Translations under genes and position numbers: made by a program
Shown: positions 37,490 through 63,064 of the stretch, in pieces
Numbering within the stretch: position 1 is the stretch's first letter
How the letters are laid out: every line of letters begins with the position of its first letter
Assembly (NCBI GenBank): GCA_021014325.1
Contig: CM037476.1
Location: 12,932,827 to 12,996,826, forward strand
Length of the DNA stretch: 64,000 bases
Source: Plazaster borealis
Taxonomy: Eukaryota; Echinodermata; Asteroidea; Forcipulatida; Labidiasteridae
Reading direction: 5' to 3'
Notes under the pieces: generated by a model
Told to the model about the DNA's origin: nothing
What the model saw: only the letters and a program-made list of their open reading frames with translations
The model's database searches: none

Positions 37490-39095
37490 ATTTTCTGGGG
37501 GGACCACTAGTTACAGTATTTCCTTGACTACCATGTACAAGAAAATGTGGTGAAAAAAAAAACTCTGATCAAAGAACAAGGTACTGTATGCATAAACACA
37601 GTGTATATTGTACATTGTACATTGTCTTCAAGCAAACTTGAATCCTCGATTCTGATTGGTCAATCATGGCAACAAGAATGTGATATTAACCTATTGAATG
37701 ACCCGCATACCAAAAACCTGTTCTAATTCTGTGTATTGTTGTGCCATTTTAAGCTCCGCGTCAGGTTTGCTTGATGCACTCATGGACATTTGGTGCTGGA
37801 TATGGGGTATGTTGTACCCCCCCCTTGTGTCTTCGATGTGTGCTTGGAATCTCAGGAAATCTTTAGAGGATTTTAGGGGGGTTACTTCTGTATAAACCAT
37901 GTACATGTACATGTACATGCATTTTAAGTTATTGCCGCGACGTTGGACTGCTATAACTGTCATATTCTATAGAAATAAATATAGGACAGGTATACTGATT
38001 TTCGATGCTTAATTTTCAGCATCGTTCCCAACACACAAATTAATCCCGCTCGTTCGTCCAAACAAGGCAAGGTTGTGTCACACTCACAGCGTTTGAAGGG
38101 GTTTTCTGAGTGTCGGGTGGATGAGTTTAAGTGTCTATTTTGTCTTTATTGTTAAACATTTTCAAATGACAAGGATCTATGTGTGAGTTGTGTAAAACAA
38201 ATATCCACTTCATTCATGCATTGTTGGAGAATGTATAGTTACTTGGTGATATGTGGCTTTTTCATTTCACTCAGCTTTGCCTCATGAAATGGAATTTTGG
38301 AATAGTTCAGATTTTACCCTACAAGTGATTGCTTTCTGTGACAATGCACTCATAAGCCTATTCATCCAATATTTGTATTTAATTCATCATAATAAAAGTG
38401 CATAGGAATTGCAAATAAATCCAGATAGCCCCTATCTAACCAACTATGAGGCCCAGGTCCCACCAAGCAAACAGCAATATACGTACATGTAGGCCTACAG
38501 TGTACGTGTTAGCTCCTTTTACATGTTTTAGATTGGGAGAAAACCTGGCCAGAAAGTACAATGTAGACTGCAATAAATGTATCAACAACCCTACTCCCTA
38601 ATTTGATTCATTTGTTATTTTCCCTTTCTTTATTTTCTCAGTAACAGTCGACTACACATGTTCATGTACATGTACAAGCCATGCTGCAACAGATGTGAGT
38701 CAAGCTAAATCTGCATCTTGAATTGTATGGGAGTTGAATGCCTTGCACTTGCAGACAACACACATGGAATTTGGCAACCTAGGCAAGACAGTGAGAACCT
38801 GTAAGGCAGAGACAGTTTCTGTCCATTTTCTAGATGAAGATGACTACATGTACATGTAAGTTCTAAAAATAGCCTAACCCACAGGTCCAGCACTGACTCA
38901 AGACAGCCGAGTTATCCACGTCAAGGAGAATTAAGTCAATTTACATGTACTGTATAAAATAACATGTTGACTTGACTACATTGTACATGTACACACATGT
39001 ATACAGGTGTAGACTATTTACTTGGTGTAGTTCAATGCAGGCCTAGAATTACAGCATGTACACAAGGAGGCCAAGGAGGCTATGTTTCTCCTGTA
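37490..39095. other. No gene seen; many ACATGTAC runs
   Basis: ACATGTACATGTACATG-type tracts at about 37898-37920, 38655-38672, 38846-38858 and 38985-39000. No coding structure. Confidence 0.45.
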
Positions 39096-39098
39096 GAC

Positions 39099-39468
39099 TT
39101 AAAGGTATCGTACACGTTTGGTAATGACTCCAAATATATATTAGAATAAAAAGTTACTTGGTAACAAGCAACGGAGAGCTGTTGATAGTATAAAACATTG
39201 TAGGAAACGACTCCCTCTGAAGTAACGTAGTTTTTGAGAAAGAGGTAATTTTTCACTACCGGTAATATAATAAAAACTTCTTGCAAGAAGTTTTTATTCC
39301 TATCTGAAAGCACACAAATTTGTACAACAAGGGTGTTTTTTCTTTCATCATTTTCTTGCAACTTTGATGACCAATTGAGCCCAAATGTTCACAGGTTTGT
39401 TATTTTATGCATACACCAAGTGAGAACACTGGTCTTTGACAATTTCCAAACGTGTTCAGTGCCTTTAA
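39099..39468 (+). mobile_element. TTAA-flanked palindromic MITE
   Basis: TTAAAGGTATCGTACACG at the left. The right end, ACGTGTTCAGTGCCTTTAA, is its imperfect complement. TTAA is present at both edges. The centre holds the perfect palindrome AAACTTCTTGCAAGAAGTTT (about 39273-39292). Related copies are at 4208-4493 and 37160-37488. Confidence 0.8.
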
Positions 39469-39546
39469 AGATTTTCCAAAAGAAGTGCCCTTTGCAAACT
39501 GAAAATGGCCTTGCCCACTCAAAGATGAATTTCCTGGCCTGCAATG
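39466..39546. repeat. Dispersed repeat, paired with 35300-35390
   Basis: AGATTTTCCAAAAGAAGTGCCCTTTGC and following blocks as at 35300-35390. Directly abuts the MITE's right end. Confidence 0.75.
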
Positions 39547-39909
39547 CTAAATAGGACTTTAGGTTTGAGACACGAACTAGATAGCCACAAGAGATTTTAC
39601 TCGGCAAGACTGCAGGTATCCATTTATGTACTGTATATTATCTTGACACTGTTGTTAGGCCTGGGTTACTAGTGAAATTCATTACCCGACTAGTCGCCCT
39701 TCAATTAGTCGCGACTTCGACACTAGTCGCAACTTTTTTCAAAACCAAATACTGTGGATCGCCGCTGTTCCCAAGCATTGTGTGTTGCCTAATTAACTTG
39801 GATTAGAACTGACGTCACAAGTCAGATTGCCTGTGAATTATGTGACCTTTGACATCACTCCTTGAACACAATTTATGCAAAACACATTGTGTGTTCACAC
39901 CAGCAGAGT

Positions 39910-40050
39910 AAGTATGGTTGAGTCTTGGTTCCAAGACGCTCCAGTTGTGAAGTCACGAACGGTTACAGGAAAGATAGCACCCTCTAGCAGTGACTACATG
40001 TATTTGTGATTACAACTGTGAGCATCTTGGAACCAAGACTAAGTATGGTT
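39910..40050. mobile_element. Foldback MITE with exact 10-bp flanking direct repeats
   Basis: The element 39920-40040 has inverted arms GAGTCTTGGTTCCAAGACGC and GCATCTTGGAACCAAGACT, extended by (C/A)AGTTGT/ACAACTG. It is flanked on both sides by the identical AAGTATGGTT (39910-39919 and 40041-40050), read as a target-site duplication. Confidence 0.8.
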
Positions 40051-40447
40051 TAGAAACAAGAGGCTCATGGTTGGTTTACTGTACAGTTATCATATGTTTA
40101 TCAATATCAATCTAAGATCTAAAATCTAATTTATCGTACCATTGGTGCTAACTTAGGACTCTGCCTCAGGGAACTGTAGACTTTGCAAACCAGCAACGTG
40201 ACAATTACATGCAGATCCTCTTGCAGTAGATGAGTAGACTGTCAATGGATGCATACTGCATGAGTAGACAGGTCAACAAGTGTATTCTAAGGAAGACAAG
40301 AAATAGGCCTATAAAGATCAGTTCCTTCACCTGCAACATTGTTAGCCAGAGACATGAGATAGGTGTTCATTTCGCTCTGGGGTCATTTGGGCGTTTCTTT
40401 GATTTATTGATTATTGATTATTGCACAACATGCTTTAATGTGTGCAA

Positions 40448-40547
40448 GTGGCAGCAGACTTACCAGGTAAATCCGTTGTTCTCAGAATTGTGCGCAAGCT
40501 CAGAACTACGTAAACAATGGAAACTTACCTGGTAAATCTGCTGCCAC
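40448..40547. mobile_element. Short foldback MITE (GGCAGCAGACTTACCAGGTAAAT)
   Basis: GTGGCAGCAGACTTACCAGG and CCTGGTAAATCTGCTGCCAC form inverted ends around a centre with CTCAGAA-TG-GCGCA-GCTCAGAACTACGTAA. A second copy is at 63395-63487. Confidence 0.8.
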
Positions 40548-40585
40548 CTAGGGTTCCAAAGTCTTTTCATGTAAATTAGACCACC

Positions 40586-40849
40586 AGGGCTCTATTTCAC
40601 AAAGAGCTAAGATTGATATTAAATGTGAATCAATCTTTATTGCTAAGCAAAGAGTGTTCTCAAAGAACAAAAATCTACACAGCAAAGTAGATAAACACAT
40701 GTGGTGTTACCGCAAGCCAATTATTCATTGATACCCACCATGCAATGCCTCAAATCCTATCAAGTGTGATGTCACAACACAAATCACTGTATAAAAATAC
40801 TGACAACTCATCTCAAAATGAATCTTAGGGCTTTGTGAAATTGGGGCCA
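40586..40849. mobile_element. Foldback MITE (TTTCACAAAGAGCTAAGATT)
   Basis: Left arm TATTTCACAAAGAGCTAAGA and right arm TCTTAGGGCTTTGTGAAATT are inverted repeats. The interior has ATGTGGTGTTACCGCAAG and CATGCAATGCCTCAAATCCT. Fragments of the family are at 44628-44750 and, rearranged, at about 59575-59805. Confidence 0.75.
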
Positions 40850-43800
40850 GGTTCATTATAATGCAAGTTGTATTTTAGTAAATAGCCAAGAGATTTTGTA
40901 GCCAATCTCATTTTTTGCTAGGTGGAGCACTTTTTACGTACATGTAGGGGTACATGTTTCGGTGGCTGGGATGGTTGGCTGGGTTTACCTAGGAATTTTA
41001 GAAACTGCGGGGCATTCTGGACCCAAATTTTGGAAGTTTTGCCTAAAGCACGCTGAAACAAGATTCTCTGAATATTTTTACGTGGAATGTTTTCTACTTG
41101 GTGTCTATCTTTGGTTTTAAAACTAATAAAAGCCCTACTCTGCAATCTGGGGTATTCTAAATGATGTTTATCTTGTGATTTTTGTGAATTTGATCTCAAG
41201 TACGTGTCCTCCCACCCCCCCCCCCCTGAAAAAAAATAAGATAAATAAATAATTTGTTTGGTATCGCGGATTGACCCAAATTTGCTTGTATTTGTACATA
41301 CAATGTAGGCCGGATACGCTACATGTAGCTTCATGGTGAGAGCCCTTGTTGGTTGGACCATGATACACCATGGTCATTAATGAGACTGTGTGGTGTTGTA
41401 TATCATGTATATAGACTACTCACATGACTCATGTACTGTACTAGCCCGACACTACAATTACAAAGACTACGCCACCCCCCCCCCCCTCCCCAAACCACCA
41501 CCAACAACTACATGTATGTTGACTGTTGAGCAAAATGCATTTCCCGGATGTGAACAAAGTTTCGCAATTTTATTAACTAATTTGGCATGTTTGGTATTGG
41601 GATTCTAATTTTGTTGATTAATCATCGAGTCATGTTTGTTGGAATTTGTTTGGCCGGGTGGTGGGGGGGGGAAGGAACAGTTCTCTTTCTTTTTTAAAGC
41701 AAATACCTATCCAATTCCAAGAAAACAAACCTTATTTATCACTATGCTGAGTGAAAGAATCGCCCTTTTTATAGTGTGGGGTTAACAAACACCTTATGAA
41801 CCAACAATAAACATATCCCCATCCCATGTATGTAACTTCAACAGCAATGAAATTGGATAATTTGCTATGCCCATCCCCATGCCATGGGGGTGTGTTTATT
41901 ACCTACACATATCCTCCCGTGTCCGGTTTTCGATGTACTATGCCTTTTTCTTTGAATTGAAAAAAAAATAATGATGCCATATATCAACTGATGCCCTAAT
42001 TACCTTCCTTTGTTTATAAGAAGTATGTAAAAATATATTAAAACTTGATAGACATTGAAACTTTCACACCACGCACCGATCTTCGATGACTTCAATAGCG
42101 TCCCCGTGTTTTGAGTTTGACCTGTTTTCGAGGCAAACAAGAAAGTATGGTGTCCTGGTGAAGCCATACGCAGAAGAAACATCTGCAGTGACTTCAAGTG
42201 TTCTGTGAGACGTTGTGTATGACTCTATAGCCAGCAGTTTTCTTCATTTTATTCAAAATATTTTTTATTTAATTTTAAAAATTACGATGGTAATTTGCAA
42301 AAACTAAAAAAAATTTAAAAAAATAAAAAAGTGTCAATAAGTCATGGCTTTCAAATCTGATTTTTTAAAAAGTTTTGAATCTTTTTATGTTTCTTAACAT
42401 TTATCATAAAGCATACCAATAAACAGTGATATTTGAATCACCAAGCCAATGTTTAAATTTTAATGTTATTAATAATAAATGATATGAGGGTTTTAAAAAA
42501 AATTCTCCAGACTGTTAGAAAATGATATAAGGCACATGGCTTCTTTAAGCCTCTGTATTTTTTTCCCCAGAATGCTCAGCAAAATTTTAAGTCACACGAT
42601 TTTATCATCGTGAATTGTGAATTGAAAAATTGTTCGATGAAACTTTTTCAGCGGGCAAATTTTTTTTATGGCCCCGACAGTATGACATATTTTTGTACCT
42701 TGTAGAAATGCCTAAAATACCACAAATTTTTGCAATACAAGTGCAACTTGCCAGTGGAGCCTCACATAATTCTAAGTTTTGGTCAAAGGAGAGGAGACTC
42801 TTTGCTTGGCAAGTCAAACCACAAAAATTGTATCTAGGGACTGTTTACATCGCGCGCAGAGAGGTAAAAGATTTGCATCGATTTCAGGGACGCCCTGAAA
42901 ACAGGACCTCCTACATCCAGCATGCATAGAGCACAGCACAGCCGGCCATCCCCATGCCGTGCGTGCTCGGCGAAGAAGCACAAACCACCGAGGTTATATT
43001 TCATTAATGCAACATTTGTTTACTTAAAAATGGACTCACATACCAAGTATGGCATTCACATAAAAGTCTCTGTTACCAAAATGTTGAGCTGCACTTTCTT
43101 ACTCGTAGAAAAACTTCAATCATTTTGTGTCGATTTTGTCAAACTGTGTTCATGTGCAGCGCCATTATAATCACTTTTTTCGAACGCTTGAGGGCGGTAG
43201 TTCACTTTTATGGATACAAATTTCTGCGGCTTGAATGGGAGACACTAAGTTCATTGATATTAAGTCGGATAGAACAACTTTATAAAGGCTCAATAAGATT
43301 TAAGAACAATGTCCATGGTAGTTTCTACTTTTTAGGAGTAGACCCTAAGTAAAAGTAAAAAATTTAAAAATAAGTGAATTAAATTGAAACCCTAACCGTG
43401 GCTATAATTTTTTTTTTCCTCATTTTTTCTAAAAATAATATAACAGCCTGTGTACATTTTTAAATGTGTTTTACTGGAAATATTCTCATGAAAACAATTT
43501 AGAGCATGATTTGAATAATTGATTTGATAATATAGGGGCCTATTTTATTTTATTTTATTAATAAAATCAAATTTGAAAATTAATGTTGATTCCGTGTGCT
43601 TTTATTAAGGGTTAACATTTCTCAACATTCTGATTGCAATCATTGGCATTAATTTTAATAACAACAACCACATAATCAACTTTGACCATTTTAATAAATA
43701 GATCAAAACACACAAGACAGGAAAATCTGACTTTTTGTTTTCAAGTATTTTTCAAAATATTTTTTTTATTTGACCATTGTGCTATCTATAATTTTCATTA

Positions 43801-44005
43801 TTTATAATAATTCATAAAACAGACAGTTATTATCTATGTATATAAGTTACGACAATAACACAACAATACAAGTGGAGTCACTTGGCAAGAGACAGAGAGA
43901 GAAAATAAATAAAAGAGAACGACCGAGAGAAAATAAATAAAAATCAAAAATTTCCAACACAGATTCCCATGCACTCGAAAAAAAAACAGAATCAAAAGTA
44001 CTGAA
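40850..44005. other. No convincing gene
   Basis: Homopolymer C runs at about 41215-41226 and 41476-41488, and a G run at about 41662-41670. A 147-codon minus ORF (40918-41361) crosses the first C run. A 99-codon plus ORF (42630-42929) has no known domain. 43370-43830 is extremely AT-rich. Confidence 0.35.
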
Positions 44006-44009
44006 TTTT

Positions 44010-44243
44010 AAGGCCATGTCACACGAGGAAATTTACAGGCAGCCAGTTCCAGGCAATCTCCAAAAATAAAATAAAAACATTCACATGTCAATTTCCACAT
44101 ATTTTTTTCTGGGGACAGTAAGGTACCGTAGTGTAGACAAATATCTGTTCCTACTACCCAAGTGCTCCTTTTGCATGCAGTAGGCCTACAGTTGGTTGCC
44201 TTCAAGTTGCCTGTAAAAACTGCCCTGTGTGACAAGGCTTGCA
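44010..44243. mobile_element. Foldback MITE (GCCATGTCACAC ends)
   Basis: Left GGCCATGTCACACGAGGAAA with TTTACAGGCA; right TTGCCTGTAAAAACTGCCCTGTGTGACAAGGC. These are imperfect inverted ends. A half-element with TTGCCTGTACAATGCCTAGC and GTGTGACATGAC lies at about 44945-45080. Confidence 0.7.
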
Positions 44244-44627
44244 ATAACAAAACGATTTGAATAATTATTGTAATTTAAAAACCCCAAACAAACAAGATAC
44301 AAATTGGTGGCAGAAGTTACTTATACAAAAAAAGGAGTTTTGATTGAAGTGGGTCGATATTTTTTTACACCTGGTGTATGGGCCTAGACTATGTCACCTC
44401 GTTTACAAAAAGGGTCACCTTGTATATTCCAGGGAATTTCCTGGTAGGCAAGATCTAAATTTTTAATAATTTAGAATTTTTGTATTATAATACCACATAA
44501 AGTCTAGAATTGTAAACAAATTCTAGCTAAACAATAACTGAGATGTGCCCCTCTCTTCGTATCCAAATAGCTGATAAAAATTGTACGTAATTTTAGTCGT
44601 GCCTGCAGGAAGTCCAGGAACCGATAT

Positions 44628-44750
44628 CACAAAGAGCTAAGATTGATCTTATGCTGTGTATCACTATCAGGCTTAACTGCTATGTGATGTCACAATACAA
44701 ATCACTATGGTAATATTGACAACTCATTTCAGGATTAATCGCAGTGCATG
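44628..44750 (+). mobile_element. Partial copy of the 40586-40849 MITE
   Basis: TATCACAAAGAGCTAAGATTGAT, GTGATGTCACAATACAAATCACT and ATTGACAACTCATTTCA match the intact copy. The right arm is lost. Confidence 0.65.
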
Positions 44751-45084
44751 GTGACTCGAGTCCTGGCTCTCCGACTCCTTTTTTTAAAACGTGTGATGTC
44801 ACCAGTTTAGGGGTCTATATCCAAACTATAGTTAGGACATACTAAACTTGATTGCACTCTGGGCAACTAATAAGTGTTGGAACTAGGTGATTAAAAAACA
44901 CGTTATTACTACTCCTAAGTTCTGCAAAAACAGGGGGGCAAACGTAATTTTCTTGGGGCCAGTGAGTTACTAAAATAAACATATTTCTTGTCCTATTACT
45001 GAAGTGTTCCTTTTGGCTTGCAATGTATTTTGGTTGCTTCCAAGTTGCCTGTACAATGCCTAGCTGTGTGACATGACTTTATTA

Positions 45085-46050
45085 AGGCCATTCAAATTAT
45101 TTCCGATGCAGCTGCTGCTGCAGCAGGCCTATATTGGACATGGACTTTATCAATCACGGCATCAACATTCATATTCCAAAAAACACACCAATAATAAACC
45201 CATTTTCTCAAACTTTCTTCAAACACAAAATTCTGTTGATAATCAATAATTTATTTTGTACGGGAGGCAGGACCCAGTTTCTTGATGACATCCATCCAAA
45301 AGTTTCTCCAGTTGCAAAACAAGCTAAAATGAACTGCATTAGATAATCTACTTCATGTGGACTATAATAGTCTACACGAACTCCGATACAAAAATTGTTT
45401 TGACAGTGTAGTCACTTTTAGGGCATGTCAAAATTAATCAGGAAAGATGTTGGCTTGTTTACTCCAACTTTAGAATGAATAAATAAGTGGAAACCTCCAC
45501 ACGTTTTCTGTACATAGATCTCGATTTTCATAAAAGCATGTTTCATTCTTAATACCCCACGAAATGTACAATGATATAAAAACAGTTTGTAAGGAAAATG
45601 AACGAAGAGCAACAGTCTCCGTTAATTCACGTGCCTTTTTGACTGCTCGGAAAATGTTATGCACTGGCGACGCATTTCTAAAATTGAACAACAGTTGCTA
45701 ACTGGGGAAAGTCTAGACTGGTCAAGTCAACATCTTCTAACCGAGTCCGGTTATATTTTTGCACCCAGTTGTGAATTGGGATAATACCTACTCTACGGTT
45801 ATCATATTTCTGTATAAACTCACAGACAGCACAACAATTCAATTTTATACAATAAAAGGCATCAAAATATCGAGATATTAAAATCACCCGTTTAAGATAC
45901 ACCACAAAAGCAATCTTTGCCTTTCAAACTACTTGACATAATCATAATTTAGCTAGCCATTAATATCTGTCCATGAACATAACTGATGGGCTTTGCCTTT
46001 AACGGGATTTGTACTGCATTGGCTGACTTAAAACCCTTTCTTCTTCTTTT
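45085..46050. other. No gene seen
   Basis: Several ORFs of 60-75 codons without domains. It may include distal sim 3' UTR. Confidence 0.35.
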
Positions 46051-46282
46051 TGGTCAAGTTCGCGCAAGGACCAATGGTTAACTAGTGGTTGTTTAGGGTC
46101 ATACGTGGGACATGCGCACAGAAGTTATAGTGCGAACGACTCTAGTCATGTCATGTCAACGGATGTCAATAGGATGGTTCCAAAATAGTCGACTAGCGTA
46201 GTCCAACTATCGTCTACTAGACAAAGTTCGGGCTAACTTAGTCGAACTATATTCAACGATAGTTCTTGCGCGAACTTGGCCA
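46051..46282. mobile_element. Foldback MITE (TGGTCAAGTTCGCGCAAG ends)
   Basis: TGGTCAAGTTCGCGCAAG (46051-46068) and CTTGCGCGAACTTGGCCA (46265-46282) differ by one base as inverted repeats. The interior contains GGTTAACTAGTGGTT and several GTCGACTA/TAGTCGAACTA phrases. It lies 570 bp downstream of the sim stop. Confidence 0.85.
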
Positions 46283-46849
46283 CTGCTGTAACTCCCACAC
46301 TGTTCCCTCCGAGACTGTACTGTATCACTGCGCCCTCTATATACATGTTTCTGATTGCGCAGTTGTAACAAGTATAAACTTCTGTTGTGAAGTACGTCTG
46401 CATAATACAAAAGACTGATCTTTGGGGTTGATTTTTTTGGAAAACTTGAGATCGATTCTAGCAAAATGATCAAACCTCTTTTTAAAAAATGCATTGCCAA
46501 AAAAGTTAGTTTTGTTTTGTGTTTGTTTGTTTGTTAAGTGTACCGGTATGTAAGCCTATTATAAAATGACAGGGTATGAAAGATTCTCAACTGGGCCAAT
46601 TCAATGCATAGGCCTATTACTTGTGACATCCGTACCAGATGACGTGCTAGCTGACCTTTCTATAGGCTTACAACTACCTTGATCTCCGGAATAAATAGCT
46701 CTGAAATTGTGCGTTCTAATGTTATTCTTCCGAGTTGACAACTAAGCATATTATGTTCTGAAGAAACCACGGCTTTCACTTATGATCACGTGATCAATAT
46801 CTTGTTATCTGATATTATGGCATACTGATTGTCGATAATTATGTTATAT
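46283..46849 (-). other. sim 3' flank / probable 3' UTR
   Basis: Downstream of the sim stop. The minus strand reads ATTAAA at 46854-46849, overlapping the stop codon. The next clear AATAAA on that strand is near 45255-45250. Which of these, if either, is used cannot be told. No other ORF or repeat is evident before the foldback element at 46051-46282. Confidence 0.4.
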
Positions 46850-60289
<13,440 letters not shown>

Positions 60290-62900
60290 CTACAATATCA
60301 GATCAAAACATACCAACATTCAAATTAAAAACACATTTTGACAAACTATGAGTTAATTGTGATCAGTAACAGCACAAAAGATAGAACCTTTTTGCATATG
60401 AAAATAATATTCTATTATTTGTCCCCATTGTTTGCATTGCTTTCGGGTGACGAGACAGCCTGCGGACCACAATCTGTTACTCGTACAATAACTTTACAAT
60501 AACAAAGTTTGTAAACGATCAAAAAAATCCCTTCAATCCAAGCAGAAAATTACATCGGTTAAAAAAAAGGCTCGCACGAGGCATAATAGTCTCTGTGTGC
60601 GAATTCACAGGTGTACATACCCAGTGTGTTGACGTATTAATATTGGTTCAAAACGACGGGACTAAATTACGCCAAAAGCAGATTAAATTCTGATTCGCGG
60701 AACGGGGTTTCTCGAATCGATATTAATGTTTACTTTTCATTCGGTTTCAATCCGTGTCTTTTGTTGACTGAACTAGCACGCTTCATTAAAAAAGAGAAAC
60801 TGACCATGTAAAAGTGTATCTACAAAAAATCTGGACCTAAAATAAAAAAAAATACTTTAACAAAATCTGGCGGATTTGCAATAGTCTTTTTCGAGGGGTG
60901 GGTGTTTGTATTTCCGAATTGAGCCGTGCTTATCCGTACGTACGGATGATGTGTATTTAATTTGCGGGCAAGTCCATCGTTATACAGTCTCCACCGAGGC
61001 AGAAAATAATACAACTTCAAATCAGACAATAATAGTGTTTTTAAACTCTCAGCAGCAGGCAGACTTGACGGCGAGCGACAGAAATTGCATCACTATTAAC
61101 GCGTTGAATTGCTTGAGTTCAAGAATTTCTAGTCACTGAGGTTTGTGGTGCGTCCTGAACGGCTGGAGATTCAAAGATTGCATGCGTCATGAAGGGGACG
61201 TTTCATTTTCGAAGATGGGCGCAGGGGAAAATGTTTTTGTTTGTTTTAGAAATCATTTGACCAGCCGGAATGAGTCAGTAGATGCGTTTTTTAATTGACC
61301 CTGTATAGGAAGTCATCATGATGTCTTGTTAATCGATTCAGAGAGATTCAAACCATCCTCGAAAATGGGATTAAATAAAAGTAATGGGATGCGGCTTCCA
61401 AGTCTATTAGGAGACCCACTGAAGCGGAAATTGGGTGAAAAAGAAACCGAAATAAACAGGTAAACGTGGACCAAATTAACTGTACTTGTATAATTCGGGT
61501 TTAGGCATTGTTATCTGGGTAGTCGTAAACTCGAGTAGTATTTGGTGCCTTTACTCTAAGACTCGAACTCGTACTTGTCACTCCATGCAAAGTCCACACA
61601 CACAAAAAGTGTCTTGAACTCAGAAGTACCCATGCACAAATTGCCCTGAACTCGTTCTCAGGGGGGATACAAACTCTGGCTCGTTTGAAACGACGTGATT
61701 TGTTGTAGTTACGGCGAAAAAAGCCAAAAGTGACACCACTTTGGTCTAACCTCAGAATAAATTAGTGTGGTGAATTTACACAAATAAAATTAAACAAATC
61801 AGGAAAAATTCTGAGTTACAATTTTAATAACATGATGTATAATAGGCTCTAGACAGAATGATTTTCCTTTCCTAGACATTAAGTTGAAATGAAAATTCTA
61901 CGGCTAAAAATACATAATGATGTAAATACAAACATTCGCAGATTGGATAAAGGTTAGGGCGGGCAGGTTTGACTTAACACACAACATTTCAAGGGTTTTT
62001 TTGAATGACCATTTTTGTTCGAATCCAACCTCTTTACTACCAATGCCGACCACTCGAACATTCAAAAATAGGGAATAGAAAAAATGATGGATGCCCCAAG
62101 GCGCCAGCAAAAAAACACCACTATTTACCATGAGTTACTAAGCAACTGGTGAAATGAACCGATACACCAACATCGTAGATTCGCCTGGGATAATTGTGGC
62201 TGGGACTCTCCCCTTAAGGAAGTAGCCAAGCACGAACCGTTCCTCACACTTCCCGTATCGAGAAAACTCCCAATGTGTCAACTCAAGACGGGCGGAAAGC
62301 CCAGGAAAAAAACACTGTCGGCTCCTCCAGCTCAAAACAATCTCAAAAATGTACACACAAGCGTCTCGGGCCTGCTTCCTGCTGTAAAATTAACAGGAAT
62401 TCTCCCGAGTGGAGCGCTCTTTGTCAGGTCATCACTGAGTTTGTTCCCGTGCGAAAGAGCGAAACATCACAGCGGCGCGATGCAAAGTCTACAGCCGCGG
62501 CGCACGGCAGAGGAAACCCAGGTTTCACGGTGTGCGTGCGTGTGTGTTTTAGCGTCTTGGAACAATCCCCGATACTTCGTCATAATATGAAGGTACTGTT
62601 TACCAGGGGTCCGGGGGAGCAATATCGCTGAAAGAATAAGAACAACACTGGAAACGAGGACTGGATATTAATTTGGCAGCCAGCACTAATCAACTATTTT
62701 GTTTGAATGGGGTTGAATAGGGGCACGTGTTGCGAGAGCGAAATCTTCCAACTTTGTTGTGTTTTTTTGGTAATCTGTCCTGAAAGGTAAACTCTGTTCC
62801 TCCGCCAAAACCAGAGCAATATTTTGTTTCGAACAATCAAAGTTCTAGGTCTTCTCCTCATAATGGACCGTGCAGAGATTTTGTTTTCTCTTCTATTCAA
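60290..62900. other. sim 5' intron, bHLH exon not found
   Basis: Scanned on the minus strand for the SIM bHLH (KASIIRLTTSYLKMR, NAARTRREKEN). Nothing resembling it is present. A CpG-richer patch at about 62140-62600 contains overlapping ORFs of about 105-118 codons without domains and a GTGCGTGCGTGTGTG run. It may be regulatory but has no firm motif. Confidence 0.5.
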
Positions 62901-62908
62901 GTCAATTT

Positions 62909-63060
62909 CCGTTTTCGAAACCACTAATTTTTGTGTGGGCTTCGGTTTAGGCTCGGTCCGGCTGTTTGAAGTCCCGTACCGAAGGCGTACGTGTACAAAG
63001 CAACTGACAGAGCCTCTAAGCACAGAGCCTATGCCACAGCCCTGGTTTCGAAAAGGGCCA
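62909..63060. mobile_element. Small MITE, GGCCCTTTTCGAAAC ends, copy 2
   Basis: CCGTTTTCGAAACCACTAAT at the left and CCTGGTTTCGAAAAGGGCCA at the right. It shares TTTGAAGTCCCGTAC and CAGAGCC phrases with the reverse strand or interior of copy 1, and has the same length within a few bases. Confidence 0.8.
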
Positions 63061-63064
63061 GTGT

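Noticed and set aside
40918..41361. 147-codon minus-strand ORF
   Set aside because: Crosses a C12 homopolymer that codes for a glycine run. No domain or supporting exons.
42630..42929. 99-codon ORF
   Set aside because: The end overlaps a GC-rich patch that looks like repeat DNA. No domain.
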